DNA from: Papaver somniferum
Taxonomy: Eukaryota; Streptophyta; Magnoliopsida; Ranunculales; Papaveraceae
Length of the DNA: 64,000 nucleotides
Assembly (NCBI RefSeq): GCF_003573695.1
Contig: NC_039364.1
Location: 235,097,656 to 235,161,655, forward strand
Direction of reading: 5' to 3'
The notes under the pieces were generated by a model. The model saw nothing but the letters and a program-made list of their open reading frames with translations, made no database searches and was not told where the DNA came from. Below are positions 11,348-22,439 of this stretch, piece after piece. How positions within the stretch are numbered: the stretch's first letter is position 1; each line of letters starts with the position of its first letter. Position numbers and translations under genes: made by a program.

Positions 11348-11373
11348 CCCCCCCCCCCCCACACACCCAAAAA

Positions 11374-13466
11374 AAAAAACCTCCTCTACGGCTTCATTCT
11401 ACTCCTCTCTCTAAATTATTTCTAAAACCCAACTTATAAATCAACTAACTAATCTAATGATTTCAATTAAATTAGTGTTACTCATTGTGGGGGCATTTTG
11501 GTCATTTTGAAAATATATGGTTAAGGGGTGGCTTGGTTTTACTTCAAAATGACCAGTTTTTGTCTCATTGAATATACCCCAATTAATCTGGGTATATCCC
11601 AATCAAGCCAGGTTGATTAAAAGGGTTCCCAAGTATATACAATTTGTTTGATTGTGTCTGTTGATGGTTTTTTGCGGGTGAGAGATTGGTTTAATTTATC
11701 ACAAAATTGGTTAAAAAGACCAAAATCAATAATTCCTGGGTGAAATGGACAGTTAGATTTTGATACTGTTTAAATGGACAAAAATGTAAAAATAGGCAGG
11801 ATGTAACCAGTTTCATCGTGCCCATTTTCAAATATTTTTTCTTATTTTTAATTTACACAGGATGTATCAAGTTTCATCCTTACTATTTTTTGAATTTAAA
11901 CTAGAATGAAACCAATTTCATCCTTACTATTTTTTTTTGGCCATTTCACCTAAACTATTTTTTACTCGTCCATTTGAACCGTGATTTAAAAATACTTGCA
12001 CAAATAACCCATTTTCTGTTAATTTATTTATGGGACTTTGTTGGGTGCACCGCATGCAACTTTGATCACGAATACTTCACAGTTTGTATCTACTGGTCAT
12101 GCCTTTGTTTACGCATGACTAACTCTAGTCTAGTGGTGGCTTTGCCTTCTTGGACAACTACAAAGGCCACATATATCACTGCAGTGGAGAAAAGATCCCT
12201 TGTGAAAATCACCGAGGATAATTATGATGATGTAAATAAAAGATGATAGAAAAAATCACCATGTACGTATACTTAACCCTCAATCTCGGCTAATTTGCAA
12301 CTCTTGATGTTATCAGTCACTTTCTCTTGATAGTTGAACTAAAAAAGCTAGCTACCTAGATCACAGCAGTATGAATGCATGCGAAGTATGGGTACGCGTT
12401 AGAACAGCGTCAGTCCAATATTACTTGCCACCGCCACCACTATAGCATAGTATATATGATTGAACCGTTTGCACCAATTTGGTTTGACATCTTGTAGTAG
12501 TTTCTGTTCAGTGGGCTCCAATTATGGCTTACAGTTTAGAAACCGAAAAAATATGTAAAGCTCAGGATAATATGGGATGCGTTTGCAAGTGTAATACTCT
12601 TTACACTTGTCATATGAGTGCATGATGAGCATTGTATAAGGATTTATCCTCCCACCTATACATGATATATCGTTTTGTTGATAAAAAAAAAAATAGTACA
12701 AGGATTTCGACTTATCTGGCACGTTATTCCCCTGGGTGATTGTTTGTGGCTTATCATCGTACAAGAGGATCCAAATAAAACTAGTAGTATATATTTTATC
12801 GGGTTTGCATCACCAAAATTTAAGCACCAGAAAATTTCACCAATTTGCATCCTCATTTTTGGCAGGAGAACGGCGTAGGAAGGGCTATTATTTGCTATGC
12901 CTTGCCTTCTTGGACAACTACAAATTAAGGGAGAGGGTATACATTACGAACAAAGGGCATCCTGAAAAGACTGGTGAAACAATACACTGACAGCACGTCA
13001 TGATGTCATAATTTTAAAGGGAATAGCCAGCTTTTAACCCTCTGTCTTTAACTCTAGTTAATTTGTAACTCAACTTGTCTTGAGAGTACTTTACTTGATA
13101 AGGTCTCTTATCACTGGTAACTGGTGTTTGAACATCAATAGCTTTATCCTCTTGATGCTTTGCATGACCCATTTGTTTAGAGATAGATAGTCCACGGTTT
13201 TGAAAAAGGATCCTTTTGTTTAGAACTGAATCCGCTTCTCATATGCATACCTAATATTCACCATGTTTGTATCATGTAATTTCCTTTCATGAATTAATTT
13301 CTGCTGAACTCCATATTAATTTTCAATGTTCAGGGGGTTTGTCACAGAAAAGATGGATACTTGATCTTTTGACCAATGGTAAAAGCATCTTTTATCACAA
13401 TCCCATGTATATGTGCATGGAGGATTACACGTCTTGAATGCTGTCTAAATAATTCCAAACTGCTTC
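11374..13466. other. No gene recognised; degenerate repeats
   Basis: From 11780 to 11950 a TTTCATC-containing phrase (AGTTTCATC, CCAATTTCATCC) recurs three times in AT-rich DNA. A phrase GCCTTCTTGGACAACTACAAA occurs at about 12139 and again at about 12903; in each case a weakly similar AACCCTC...CTC(G/T)..TAATTTG(C/T)AACTC phrase follows at 12280 and 13040, so a segment of 200 bases or so has been duplicated and has decayed. No open frame here has a recognisable product. Confidence 0.5.
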
Positions 13467-13652
13467 TTATCGGGTATGGAGCTCCCATCCTATATTCCTA
13501 TGTCATGGCGAGATGCACATCCTTATGTATCGACCGAAAGATTACACATCGATAGAAACCTTGATAGAGGAGGCATAATTATATGCATGATAGAGGTCTC
13601 AAGAAAAAAAAGGAACTAAAAGGGTACTCACTACTTATATGAAGGAAGGAAG

Positions 13653-14082
13653 GCGACAGTGCTAGGCGCCCCGACCCTTTGCCCCCGTCTAAATCCCCCA
13701 ATAGGTGGCATCCTTTGTCACCATTGGATTGATAACTTATACCCCACCTGGAGGACAGCAGGGGGCCTTTTATGGGGCTGAGAGTGGGGGAAAAGGGGTC
13801 CAGATCGTCTGTGCCACTGCTTGGGTGTGCCCTATGTGCCACACCAATAGAAACACGGTATTTTCTCTTGGATTTGTAATATCTTCTTTAACTAATTAAT
13901 TATCTTTCCTAATCGATTAGTGTTGTATAAATAGAAAATCTATTTAGTTAGTCATGGTTAATGAGAGGAATGATGTGACGTGTTTCTATTGGTATGGCAC
14001 ATAGGGCACACACAAGCAGTGGCACAGACGATCTCGATCCGGGGAAAAGACGGGGAGGATTTGGGGGGCGTTTAGCATTTTT
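13653..14082. mobile_element. Small TIR element (Mutator-like MITE) inside the BMS1 fragment
   Basis: The left end GCGACAGTGCTAGGCGCCCC and the reverse complement of the right end (AAAAATGCTAAACGCCCC) agree over the TGCTA(G/A)(G/A)CGCCCC core, with further CCCCGTCTAAATCC-type similarity inwards. Flanking 9-mers GGAAGGAAG (13644-13652) and GGAAGGAAT (14083-14091) look like a near-perfect 9-bp TSD. It interrupts the otherwise continuous BMS1 match and contains another MITE. Confidence 0.5.
13796..14040. mobile_element. Nested 245-bp MITE with 9-bp TSD (Mutator type)
   Basis: Its ends are inverted repeats of about 60 bases: GATCGTCTGTGCCACTGCTT on the left and AAGCAGTGGCACAGACGATC on the right, continuing through the ATGTGCC/GGCACAT and ACCAATAGAAACACG/CGTGTTTCTATTGGT blocks. 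A perfect 9-bp direct repeat GGGGAAAAG flanks it (13787-13795 and 14041-14049). A 9-bp TSD and long TIRs point to the Mutator superfamily. It lies inside the element at 13653-14082. Confidence 0.8.
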
Positions 14083-14285
14083 GGAAGGAATATGTGACAA
14101 ACTGACACCAGCTATGTTTATCAACAAGAAACTGCCACGTGTTTTCTACTTTCCTTTCTTTCGTTCTTCTTCTATATTATTAACATGCTCTATGGAACCA
14201 AGTTGGTGACAGTGACTTAGACGGCCGGCAAAGCTGTTGCAGTGCAATTTTTTGAAAATGAATTCTCGTTCTCACAAATCTAAAT

Positions 14286-15980
14286 ATCTGCTATATATAG
14301 GTGCAGGAAATTCTACAACCACACCCTTGATGAAATCTTAATAACAATTCAAGTGATCATCTTAAAATTCATATATTCATTCATAAAATCTTTAATTATG
14401 ATTACAAATGAACCCTAATTTAGAGTATAAACAATCTTTGTCTCTCCTAAATTCCAAGTCTAAGTTCTCAAAAAGATCTCTCCCTTTACAAGGTCGCTCG
14501 GTCTTTTATATAGGGATTTTATAAAGTGGATGACAGCTAATAAAGTCCTTATTTTCGGATCTCGTGTGCGTCATTAACGCACACTTTCACTGCCCCTTTT
14601 TGCACGCACTCTCCAACTTTGCATGATCATCACACCTTATTCGTGATCCTTATGACGTCACCTGATGCATCATATCTTTGCCATCATGTCTATGATGATG
14701 ATGCAGTGCAAATCCTTTCAGTTTCTTCAATGAACACTTCATCCTCCCAAAATGACTCAACAAACCCTAATAATCTCTTCAGAGATTTTCTTTCCCCCAA
14801 AATCTAAATCAAATTTTACAATATGAAAAACCCTATAAAGAAAAAAAAAAAAAAAAGATAAAATTCAAATCGATTTGTTTGAGTTGGTGAATAAATCAGG
14901 TCAAAAATGGAACAGAGAGATGAGGGGAAAACGAGAGAAATGATGATTTTATTTGACCAGAGAAAGAGAGAGAGAAATGGAAAATGAAGAAACTCAAAGA
15001 TTGCTTTTGTTTTTCCTCTTTTTTCTGTTATTGAATTATTTCATTTTTAATAAAATAATAATGTAGATTAGCAATTTAAAGAGATAGCCAAAATGTTGAC
15101 CAAAAAAATCTTGATGGTATGGGATCTTTGACGAACCCTAAATGTAGACCCCCCATGGAAAATACGTGTTGGCGTATGAGTGATGTTTGGTTTTCTAGTG
15201 CTTGTTGGCTCCCCGCCCCGAGTGGTGAACGATAAGCCCGATTACATTTTCATGCCCGTATCGTGCCCAAATTTGGTTCCTATGTTGCATACATATCGAG
15301 AATATAACGATGGTGCCTCCGTTTGTTTCTTAATCTTACCTATCGTTGGTAAGATAGATCTTTCGCGCACAGCGTGCCTACTTGAAACAACTTTGTTCCT
15401 AGTGCTCGTGCTCACTTGATCTTACAAGCCTGACTGGCTTGTTCTACTGAAGATGGTCGTTCCTTGATGGACAATACGTGTTGGCGTATGAGTGGTGTTT
15501 GGTCTGCGGTGCTGGTTAGCTCCCCATTCCACGCGGCGACAACAAGCACGACTACCTCTTCAGCTTTTTCCCTGAGTCGTCTTAGGGAAAGACTCGTTTG
15601 GTCCCTGTGACTATTTTTCGAAAAGGTATCAATTATTGTCCCTTGAAATGGTGAACATGTGAAACCATCCTACCATATTGTGAAGGGAGGGACTCCCTCA
15701 TGTGGCTATGTAGGAAGCAGGATCGTGAAAGGGGGGACTCCTCCCTGTAGTCCTGCAAGCCCTAGGCAGGGATATACTGAGTATGCTATTTTAATGGTCG
15801 CGAATGTGTAAACCCTACTAAGTAGTGTGCCCACTCCCTGTTCAACCCACGTGACGGAATGTGCCAAGGATTTACTATTGTCTCTGTACGGGTTGCTCAT
15901 GTTAGCGAGCCGGCATAGAAACTTAGCCATATTTTGGAGATAAGATCTTCACGAGATATTATCTCTGTCCTACCTGGTAC
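14286..15980. other. No gene recognised; one diverged duplicated segment
   Basis: Nothing protein-like stands out. A phrase beginning A(A/C)AATACGTGTTGGCGTATG at 15158 and again at 15469 is followed by similar sequence for about 100 bases (GTG(A/G)TGTTTGGT, GCT(C)CCC, CACGAC-type matches), so a unit of about 310 bases is present as an old tandem pair. From 14860 to 15000 the DNA is purine-rich (GAGAAAGAGAGAGAGAAATGG) and reads on the minus strand like a CT-rich leader, but no gene follows. Confidence 0.4.
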
Positions 15981-16012
15981 TTGCTACTGGAAAAATGGTT
16001 TCGGTTATCGGT

Positions 16013-16840
16013 TATCGGAATAGCTCTCCCGGAATTGCTATGTTGTACGAATTGATCTTTGTGGTACAAAAGCACTTTGAAAATGGCTTATTAGAAAGTG
16101 GAGTAAGAGTAATTCGATTAACTAGGATTTTTGCAATGATTTTGTAGGTAACGTTGGATAGCTCTATGGGTCTGAACTGAGAAGGTTTTGATGGGTGCTC
16201 CACTTTGGGTATTAGCGTTAGGTTTGTGTGATTCATGAGAGGATGTATATTAAGATCTTTGAAAAAACTTTGAACTATAGATATTAATTGAAGGTGAGTT
16301 GTTTCCCAAAAAACTTCGAAAAAATTACTAGTGTAACCGTCTAGACCATGAGCGCTCTCAGAATTTATTGAGAATAGAGCTTGTTTGATTTATGCCGCAG
16401 TTACTTCTTTAGTAAGAGCGTCCATTTGCCTGGGGGATAATCCGGGGTTGATAGATATGAAATGTTCTTCATCTATGACCGTATTTTGAGCAGTATATTG
16501 TTCGGAGTAATGGTTAAGAATGAGTAGAACCACATCCTCCTTCTTATTAACCCAATTGTTTTGCGGATCCTGCAATAGTTGGATATTGTTGTGGGCTCGA
16601 TTGATGGTTGCTTTGGTGAGGAAGAAAATTGTTGAGATCCCCTAATTGTAACCATTGAATTCTAGATCTTTGTTGCTAATATGTTGCATGACATTGTAGA
16701 AGCGTTGTCTGATATTTTCGTAGTTGCTTTTTTTGATCTAACCAGAATTCTAGTTCATTAACCGAATGAACAACACATTAATGTTGAGCCAGTTTAGTCG
16801 TCGTCATCGACTTTTTGATCATTGTTAATGCTTCTGAAAG
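16013..16840 (-). pseudogene. L1-type LINE reverse transcriptase fragment
   Basis: Read on the minus strand, the frames give the linker and start of a plant L1 reverse transcriptase: NNWVNKKEDVVLLILNHYSE, then SAHGLDGYTSNFFEVFWETT, then NHTNLTLIPKVEHPSKPSQF followed by RPIELSNVTYKIIAKILVNR. The last block is the typical L1 RT region before the catalytic part. Frameshifts split it, and the YADD-containing palm, zinc finger and tail are missing beyond 16013. It is a dead, truncated insertion. Confidence 0.8.
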
Positions 16841-16849
16841 AAAAGGAGA

Positions 16850-17128
16850 AAGAAAAACAAATAAGATTGGGTCAAGGTCAAGGGGTCGTTTCAACTCGTT
16901 TACGAATCGGAACATGTTAGTATAATTACCCCGAACGTGTTGCATAGCCCAGTCTCGAACCTAAATTCTCTTTTCAGTAAACCCTAAATTCTTTTCACTT
17001 GAGCATTGCGGACTTCCGAAAGGTTAAAATTCTCCTTTGCACATTTTCTTGACATCTTTCTGTGATCAAAACAGAGGATTTAGAGTGTAATCCTGCACTT
17101 CTGATTTTAGGTTTTTCCTATTTTTGTA
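16850..17128 (+). promoter_or_regulatory. Upstream region of the AGPase-like pseudogene
   Basis: Between the LINE fragment and the AGPase start codon lie about 280 bases with no recognisable element. They probably held the promoter and leader; no clear TATA box could be assigned. Confidence 0.3.
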
Positions 17129-19101
17129 ATGGAGGCTTGTTTGGTAAAAGCTAATAGTACACATGTGGTGAAAGTTGGCAAAGGAGGAGGAGGAGTTGAT
17201 AATGGGTTCTGGGGAGACAAGATTAGAGGAAATTTTATGAATTGGAAAAAGGATTTGAAAAAGAGTAGCTCTTTGAGAGGTGAATTTGTGAATGGTAGAA
17301 CAATTAAAGGAAAGGGTGGTATCGGTTATGATTCATCTGTTCTTACTTCGGATCATCTCACTAAAGAGGCAATGGTTTGATTAACTAAACTCTTAAAATT
17401 ATACTACATTTTAATTTCTCATTCATGGATCATTATCTTAAATGTGTAGTAATAAATGTTGTTGTTATCAAATTTAATGAAAGGGTATTCCTTCTGTTAA
17501 ATCCTAATCATGTAATATGTGGTTTGATTGTTTACATTTTTTGATTGCAGACCCATCCAGGACCTCCCACATAAAATAGCAGACCCCAATAGTGTAGCTT
17601 CAGTCATTTTGGGTCCAGGGTTTGAGATTGACGTAATGCCTGGACCACTGAGGATGGATGGGCATGGGCTGAACGGCTTACTAGCCAACGACATATCACC
17701 GTTAGAAGACAAAATCAGGTTTCTTCGTCTCACTTATTATTATTAAGATCTCCGCAGCGAGAATGCACTACCTATTATTAGTTATGTGTTGTTTTTTTTG
17801 GTGTTCTGTGTGTTGCTCATCTAGAAAATATTTCTTTCTAAATTGCACGCTAATGATTTTATCTGGTTCATCCACAGGTTCCAATTAGCACTTGCATCAA
17901 CTGTGGCATTAATAAGATATTTATCCTTACTCAATTAACTTATGCTTCCCTCAATGGCAATCCCCTCCTTCGCAAGCATGTTCGCCACTTCCAGATGGGT
18001 AGGGACTTTAGAGACGGATGCATAGAGGTTTGATCCAATAGCAGTACTTTTTGTCATGTTTTGGTTGATGCATGTATTTGCTAAATGTTTTTCTAATAAT
18101 TCACTGGAACAGCTCCTGGCTGCAACTCAGACACAAGAACAAACAGGAAAGAAGTGGTTTGAAGGAACAACTCATGCCTTGAGACAGATCACTTTGGTAA
18201 ATGAACAGTATCTCTAGACAAAATAAAACACACACCTGTCTAAATGTTGTTGACTACATCCATTAGGTGTTGTTAAGACAGTCCTTCTCTTGAATTGTTT
18301 GCATATAGGATGCCAAGAACAAGAACGTCGAGCATATAATGATCTTGTCTGGCGATCATCTTTACAGAATGGACCACATGGACTTTGTGCAGGTATCTAA
18401 ATCAGTTGCATGACATGTAATCGACTGAACTAATTCTTTATGCTTACTAACATCCATTGTTGTCCTGCCGTGTTGCAGAAGCATATTGATACCGGTGCTG
18501 ATATTACCGTTCCTTGCATATTCGTTGATGATAGGTATCACTTTTTCCCTTGCCTGATATGCCATTATAATTGCTTCTTGGACTGCATCTCATGCTGAGT
18601 TATTATCTTTCAGCACTGCATCAGATTATGGATTGCTGAAGATTGACAGTTCTGGTCGCATCACTCAATTTGCTGAAAAACCAAAGGGGGTTGATCTGAA
18701 AGCAATGGTAGGTCGATATCTTCCACTCAATTTTTTTTTTTTTTTCAAAAGAATGAATGGATAGCGATACGCCTGAAATCAAGTTGATATGCTATTCAGA
18801 AATTACGGTGCCTTTATCTTTGTCTGGATGAAGTCTACTTGATTGAACTAGGAATTTTTGCTTTAAGTTTCACCATGATTGAGGATCTAGAATGTTGGTT
18901 GGTATATTGCAGCAAGTCGACACTGCTGTCTTGGGGTTGTCTCCACAGCAAGCCATTCAATATCCATACATTGCGTCTACGGGCACGTATGTATTTAAGA
19001 CAGATGTTCTTTTAAATCTCCTGATGTTGACGCTGCTTCCCATTTCCGCTGACTTTGGATCTGAAATCATTCCATCAGCTGTGATGGACCATAATGCCCA
19101 A
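17129..19101 (+). pseudogene. ADP-glucose pyrophosphorylase large-subunit-like gene, decayed and 3'-truncated
   Basis: AGPase makes ADP-glucose for starch in plastids. Exon 1 (17129-17376) encodes a transit-peptide-like N-terminus (MEACLVKANSTHVVKVGKGG). The next exon (about 17550-17717) begins like the catalytic domain (ADPNSVASVILG), but the GGGxGTRLFPLT loop and the following KPAVPIGG region are gone. Later exons are clear, with GT-AG borders: 17879-18029, 18113-18196, 18309-18392 ([17 protein letters not shown]), 18479-18534, 18614-18707 ([16 protein letters not shown]) and 18913-19101 ([21 protein letters not shown]). The downstream exons (WEDIGT onwards and the C-terminal beta-helix) are absent. 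Retained introns show a DNA-level copy. Loss of the nucleotide loop argues against catalysis. Confidence 0.8.
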
Positions 19102-20080
19102 GTAAGGATTAATTGCTCAACTACTCTGCAGTCGCATTTTGCATCTTTCTGCCTTAATTTTTTTTAATTCCTCACTAAGCAAAATCAATGTGAAGAGTTG
19201 CAATACTTAGCTAATGAGTTTGTGATGGTAAAACTGAACATGCATTATTAATATGAAGTGTAATTATGAATTCTCAAGATATTGGCCAACTGGTCATGTC
19301 TCAAACGGGTTCCCTTGACTAGTGTATTTCAGAAGTGTACTCTGTGAGGCTTGAGTTTATGGGATATCCTAAACTATAGATTTCAATGAAACAAGACTAA
19401 GTAAGGTGTGAGACGTCCTGTTATTTTTAATGTCACTCTAGGATTCTATGTTTTTGCATTTGGGATTATTGAAGTCTTTGAAAACACCAATTGGGTTTGT
19501 TTGGAATTCTGTTTTGAAAATGTGTTGTGAAATGATTTTCTTAATGAAGCTATCTCTCTACCATATAATCTTACATAACTTGTGTAACTCAGAATTATAG
19601 ATACATACTGCTGGTACTTCCGGTGGACAGGCGACTGTAATGTCTATAAATATAGATAGTTTCTATTTCATGGGTTGCTTTGGCATACACATTTTTCTAT
19701 TCCACTGTATCCACTTCGGATCACAAATACAAGTAGCATTTGAAAATCTAAAATGGATGGATCAGCCATCTATATAACTGCACAAATACAAGTCCAAAAA
19801 GAGGTTCAGATGTTGGACATTTTGATAACTGCAAAGCGAATCTACAAGTTATTTGAAACGGATTGCTGCATTTTCTTCTACTGAAGGCAAATCACCATTC
19901 TACTGAAGACAAATCACCAAATATAGTTTTCATGCTTTAAACTAGTGAAGACAATTCTACCCAAGACAAATCACCAAATATAGTTTTTATGCTTTAAACT
20001 AGTGCTGATGGCCCAAAATCCAGAATATCCATAAACTTAAAATAAAACTGCCCTGAATCATCCCTGTTGGACCCTGTCAT
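19102..20080. other. No gene; short direct repeat
   Basis: Where the remaining AGPase exons should be, no matching sequence was found. A 42-bp direct repeat with one mismatch, starting AAGACAAATCACCAAATATA, occurs at 19906-19947 and 19963-20004. The rest is unremarkable AT-rich DNA. Confidence 0.6.
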
Positions 20081-21480
20081 GTGAAAAGTTCCAACAGGTT
20101 CACAAAAAGAAAACAGTAGTTTTAGACTGGAAGAGGATCGTCCTCCATGTAGCGTCGAAGCAAGACGTGAGGCTCAAGATGAGAGCGCTTTTTCTTTGAA
20201 GGTCCGCGCTGTATCTTCCTTAAGATTCCACTACTTGGTTCTTGGTGGGTTAGCAGTTCTCTTCCGCTGGTAACGAGTCTTGATATAGAAGTCCGCTACT
20301 AAGAGTTTATGTTGACGTCGTATCCTAGTAAAACCTTGCATCAAAGCATTCCGGCCTTCCTAGCTAGGATATAGTTGATCTGAGTCTCGTGGTGACGGCT
20401 TTTATAAGTGATCAAATGCGATTTTTCTATTCGGAAAGATTGTGTTTGTGATGAAGAGATCGTATGCCCCTGCAAAATTCAGGAAATTTTCCCATCTTGG
20501 TTCAAGGTGTCGAACCCAAATCCACCATGGACCCTATCGACCGATTGAGCCAACGTGTCCATTGAAATCTCCTCCAATGAACAACTTTTTCGTTTTGTGG
20601 GACGCCATTTACCATACCGTCTAAATGAGTCCCGCAAGCTCTTCTTTTCATCCTTAGACCATCTCCAATGCTAGGGGTGAAGGTAATCCTAGGTGGAGGT
20701 CCTATTAATACCTTTTTGTTATGGATCATTACTATGTGGCTAAAAAAAAATGAAAGTTATACTTTCTACCTCAAATTTCATCTCCAATGCCAAGATATTA
20801 CTACCCTAGAACTTAGAGATAAATTAATTTTGGAATAAAGAATTGATTATGTGTCAAAAGACCTTGGGTCATGGAGAAGGTAAAGATATGACTTTCTCCT
20901 TTACCCTTTCTTATGAGATGGCATCCATATCATGCTTTTACCTTACCTTGACCTTGGCATTGGAGATAAATTCTTGGTTAGAAAAGTGCTAAATCCTAGG
21001 TGTCTTGTCTTTTTAAGACCTTCACCCCTATCATTGGAGATGCTCTTAGTACTACGTTCATGGGGTGCATACGCACTGATAACTTTGATGGCCACTTTGC
21101 CCAAAAAGAGTCTCACGAGGATGACCCTATCGTCATGCCTTCGCACTTCTTCCACTTTCTCTGCCAAGTGCTTATGAGTTAGCGTTCCTACCCCGTTTCA
21201 CTTTAGAGTTTCGCCCGAGAAAAAGAAATCCGGAGCCGGTGCCGTCCACTTCTCGAACTTTCGCGCTTGACCATTTAGTTTCCTGAACGCACATGATATC
21301 CACGCGCCACATCGTCCAGCTTGGTCAGCTTCTCACAAAGCGATCCCACCTTCCAGAATTCCAGCTTCCTAAGCGAATCCTAGGTTAATCGACTAGCGTC
21401 CTTACCCCCGCAATACATGCGAGGACCCCACTATCCTATTTGTCATCACTACATAGGGGCGTCGACATAGCGGCCCTTGA
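20080..21480 (-). pseudogene. RTE-type LINE endonuclease fragment, split by a MITE
   Basis: On the minus strand the apurinic-endonuclease part of an RTE-clade LINE can be read in pieces. The VREVDGTGSGFLFLG-type block is near 21200-21260, then RRHDDRVILVRLFLGKVAIK and VISAYAPHE (21070-21160). After the insertion comes GDFNGHVGSI (20560-20600) followed by a Trp-rich stretch, then QHKLLVADF and a Lys/Arg-rich end (20180-20320). GDFNGHVG carries the endonuclease Asp and Asn. Stops and frameshifts are frequent, and no reverse transcriptase follows. In plant annotation such pieces are often labelled craniofacial development protein 2-like. Confidence 0.75.
20657..21045. mobile_element. 389-bp MITE, PIF/Harbinger-like (TTA target duplication)
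   Basis: Ends GACCATCTCCAATGCTAGGG and, in reverse complement, GAGCATCTCCAATGATAGGG continue through GTGAAGGT, giving TIRs of about 28 bases. TTA occurs immediately outside both ends (20654-20656, 21046-21048), the TSD expected for PIF/Harbinger elements. It splits the endonuclease reading of the surrounding LINE, so it inserted later. Confidence 0.8.
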
Positions 21481-21639
21481 TTATTTGGCACCAGAGCCGG
21501 CGCGTCACAAAGAATTTCAGAAATTTGAGTACGGGGTGACGACTCAGCCCTAACTGTATACTTATCACCTCGCCTGAGATCCGGCTCTATGCGTCGCTTC
21601 TAAAAGGGCTTCTAGTCCATCAAGGTAAAAAAGAATCAA

Positions 21640-22439
21640 AATGAATTCATTTTTGGGCACGGACGAAAATAATTTATATGGACTCCTGGGTCCTCATTGC
21701 AACTAGCCTAAGGTGTAAAGATTCGGAGCCAAATGAAAATGCTTTCATGCCATAATCCGTGGGATGGGAAGTGAGCGGAAATAACAATGTGACAGTATTT
21801 TAAAGGCCTTTACCTCTGTGTCACATCACAATGTGCGCATATTAGAAGACAAAACCAAACCGCGCGCAATTTAGCAGGAGTTTCTATTTCCGGTAATTTT
21901 GAATATAATAAAATCAGATTTTAAACGGAGTTTGCCATTCTCGATCAGAAAAACCCAAAACCCTCATTCTGAAAAAGCAGCTTCATCAGAAGCTTTTTTC
22001 CTCCATTCATTTTTTTCAGCAAAGAAGAAGCAGCTTTTTCCTCCATTCATCTTTTCCAGCGAAGAAGAAGAAGCAGCAGCGGCAGGCGAAACGGCTCCTC
22101 CGTTTAGCATCTTCTTCTGAATCTTTGTTCTCCATAATTTTTCCAGTAGAAAAAGCAGAAGCAGATTGAAACTTCTCCTCACTTTCTTGATTCTTAACTA
22201 AGTAAGTTCTTTCTCTCCTTCTCCGGTTCTTCACCGGATGTGGTTTTTTCTCTAGTACTTTCTGCTTTTTCATGTATTGGTGAGATTCATCAATTTACAG
22301 ATATGTCTGTTTGATTTGATGGATTTTTGTCTAATTTGGTGTTTTGATTTCACTTGTTGGTGTTTCTTCGCAACTGAAAATTTATTTTGACAGGTGAAAT
22401 TTGTTGTTATAGGTTTCTTGAATCAAGATTTTGGGAACA
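21640..22439 (+). promoter_or_regulatory. Upstream region and leader of the BAH-domain gene
   Basis: From about 21920 the DNA is rich in CT and AG tracts (TTTTTTCCTCCATTCA repeated, GAAGAAGAAGAAGCAGCAGC), typical of a plant 5' leader. A donor-like AAGTAAGTTC at 22200 and acceptor-like CAG at 22393 or ATAG at 22411 suggest one leader intron. The first good ATG is at 22440. No certain TATA box was found. Confidence 0.4.

Larger units (their letters stand above)
5294..11650 (-). mobile_element. MULE element A (decayed, OTU-type Mutator-like element)
   Basis: The element is defined by a minus-strand MULE transposase-OTU pseudogene, convergent plus-strand genes on its left, and clusters of the GTCGGCA/TGCCGAC motif on both sides. 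Its left end was cut by the LTR element ending at 5291. The right end was not pinned down; a region near 11480-11560 (GGGGGCATTTTGGTCATTTT, TTAAGGGGTGG) loosely resembles the subterminal part of element B. The layout matches element B at 54798-61515: transposase 5' exons, a motif-filled first intron, a large third exon, then a motif-rich 3' section with a convergent gene. Confidence 0.65.
13467..14285 (+). pseudogene. BMS1: Partial BMS1 copy (exon plus intron), broken by DNA transposons
   Basis: The segment 13467-13650 matches the exon of the BMS1 gene at 63000-63190: ATCGGGTATGG, TCATGGCGAGATGCACATCC and, further on, AAGGAACTAAAAGGGTAC. The segment 14085-14285 matches the following BMS1 intron at 63265-63480 (TGACACCAGCTATGTTTATC, ACTAAGTTGG-like and GAATTCTCGTTCTCA-like phrases). 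Because intron sequence is present this is a DNA-level duplication, not a retrocopy. It carries indels and is split by inserted elements at 13653-14082, so it cannot encode anything useful. Confidence 0.75.
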
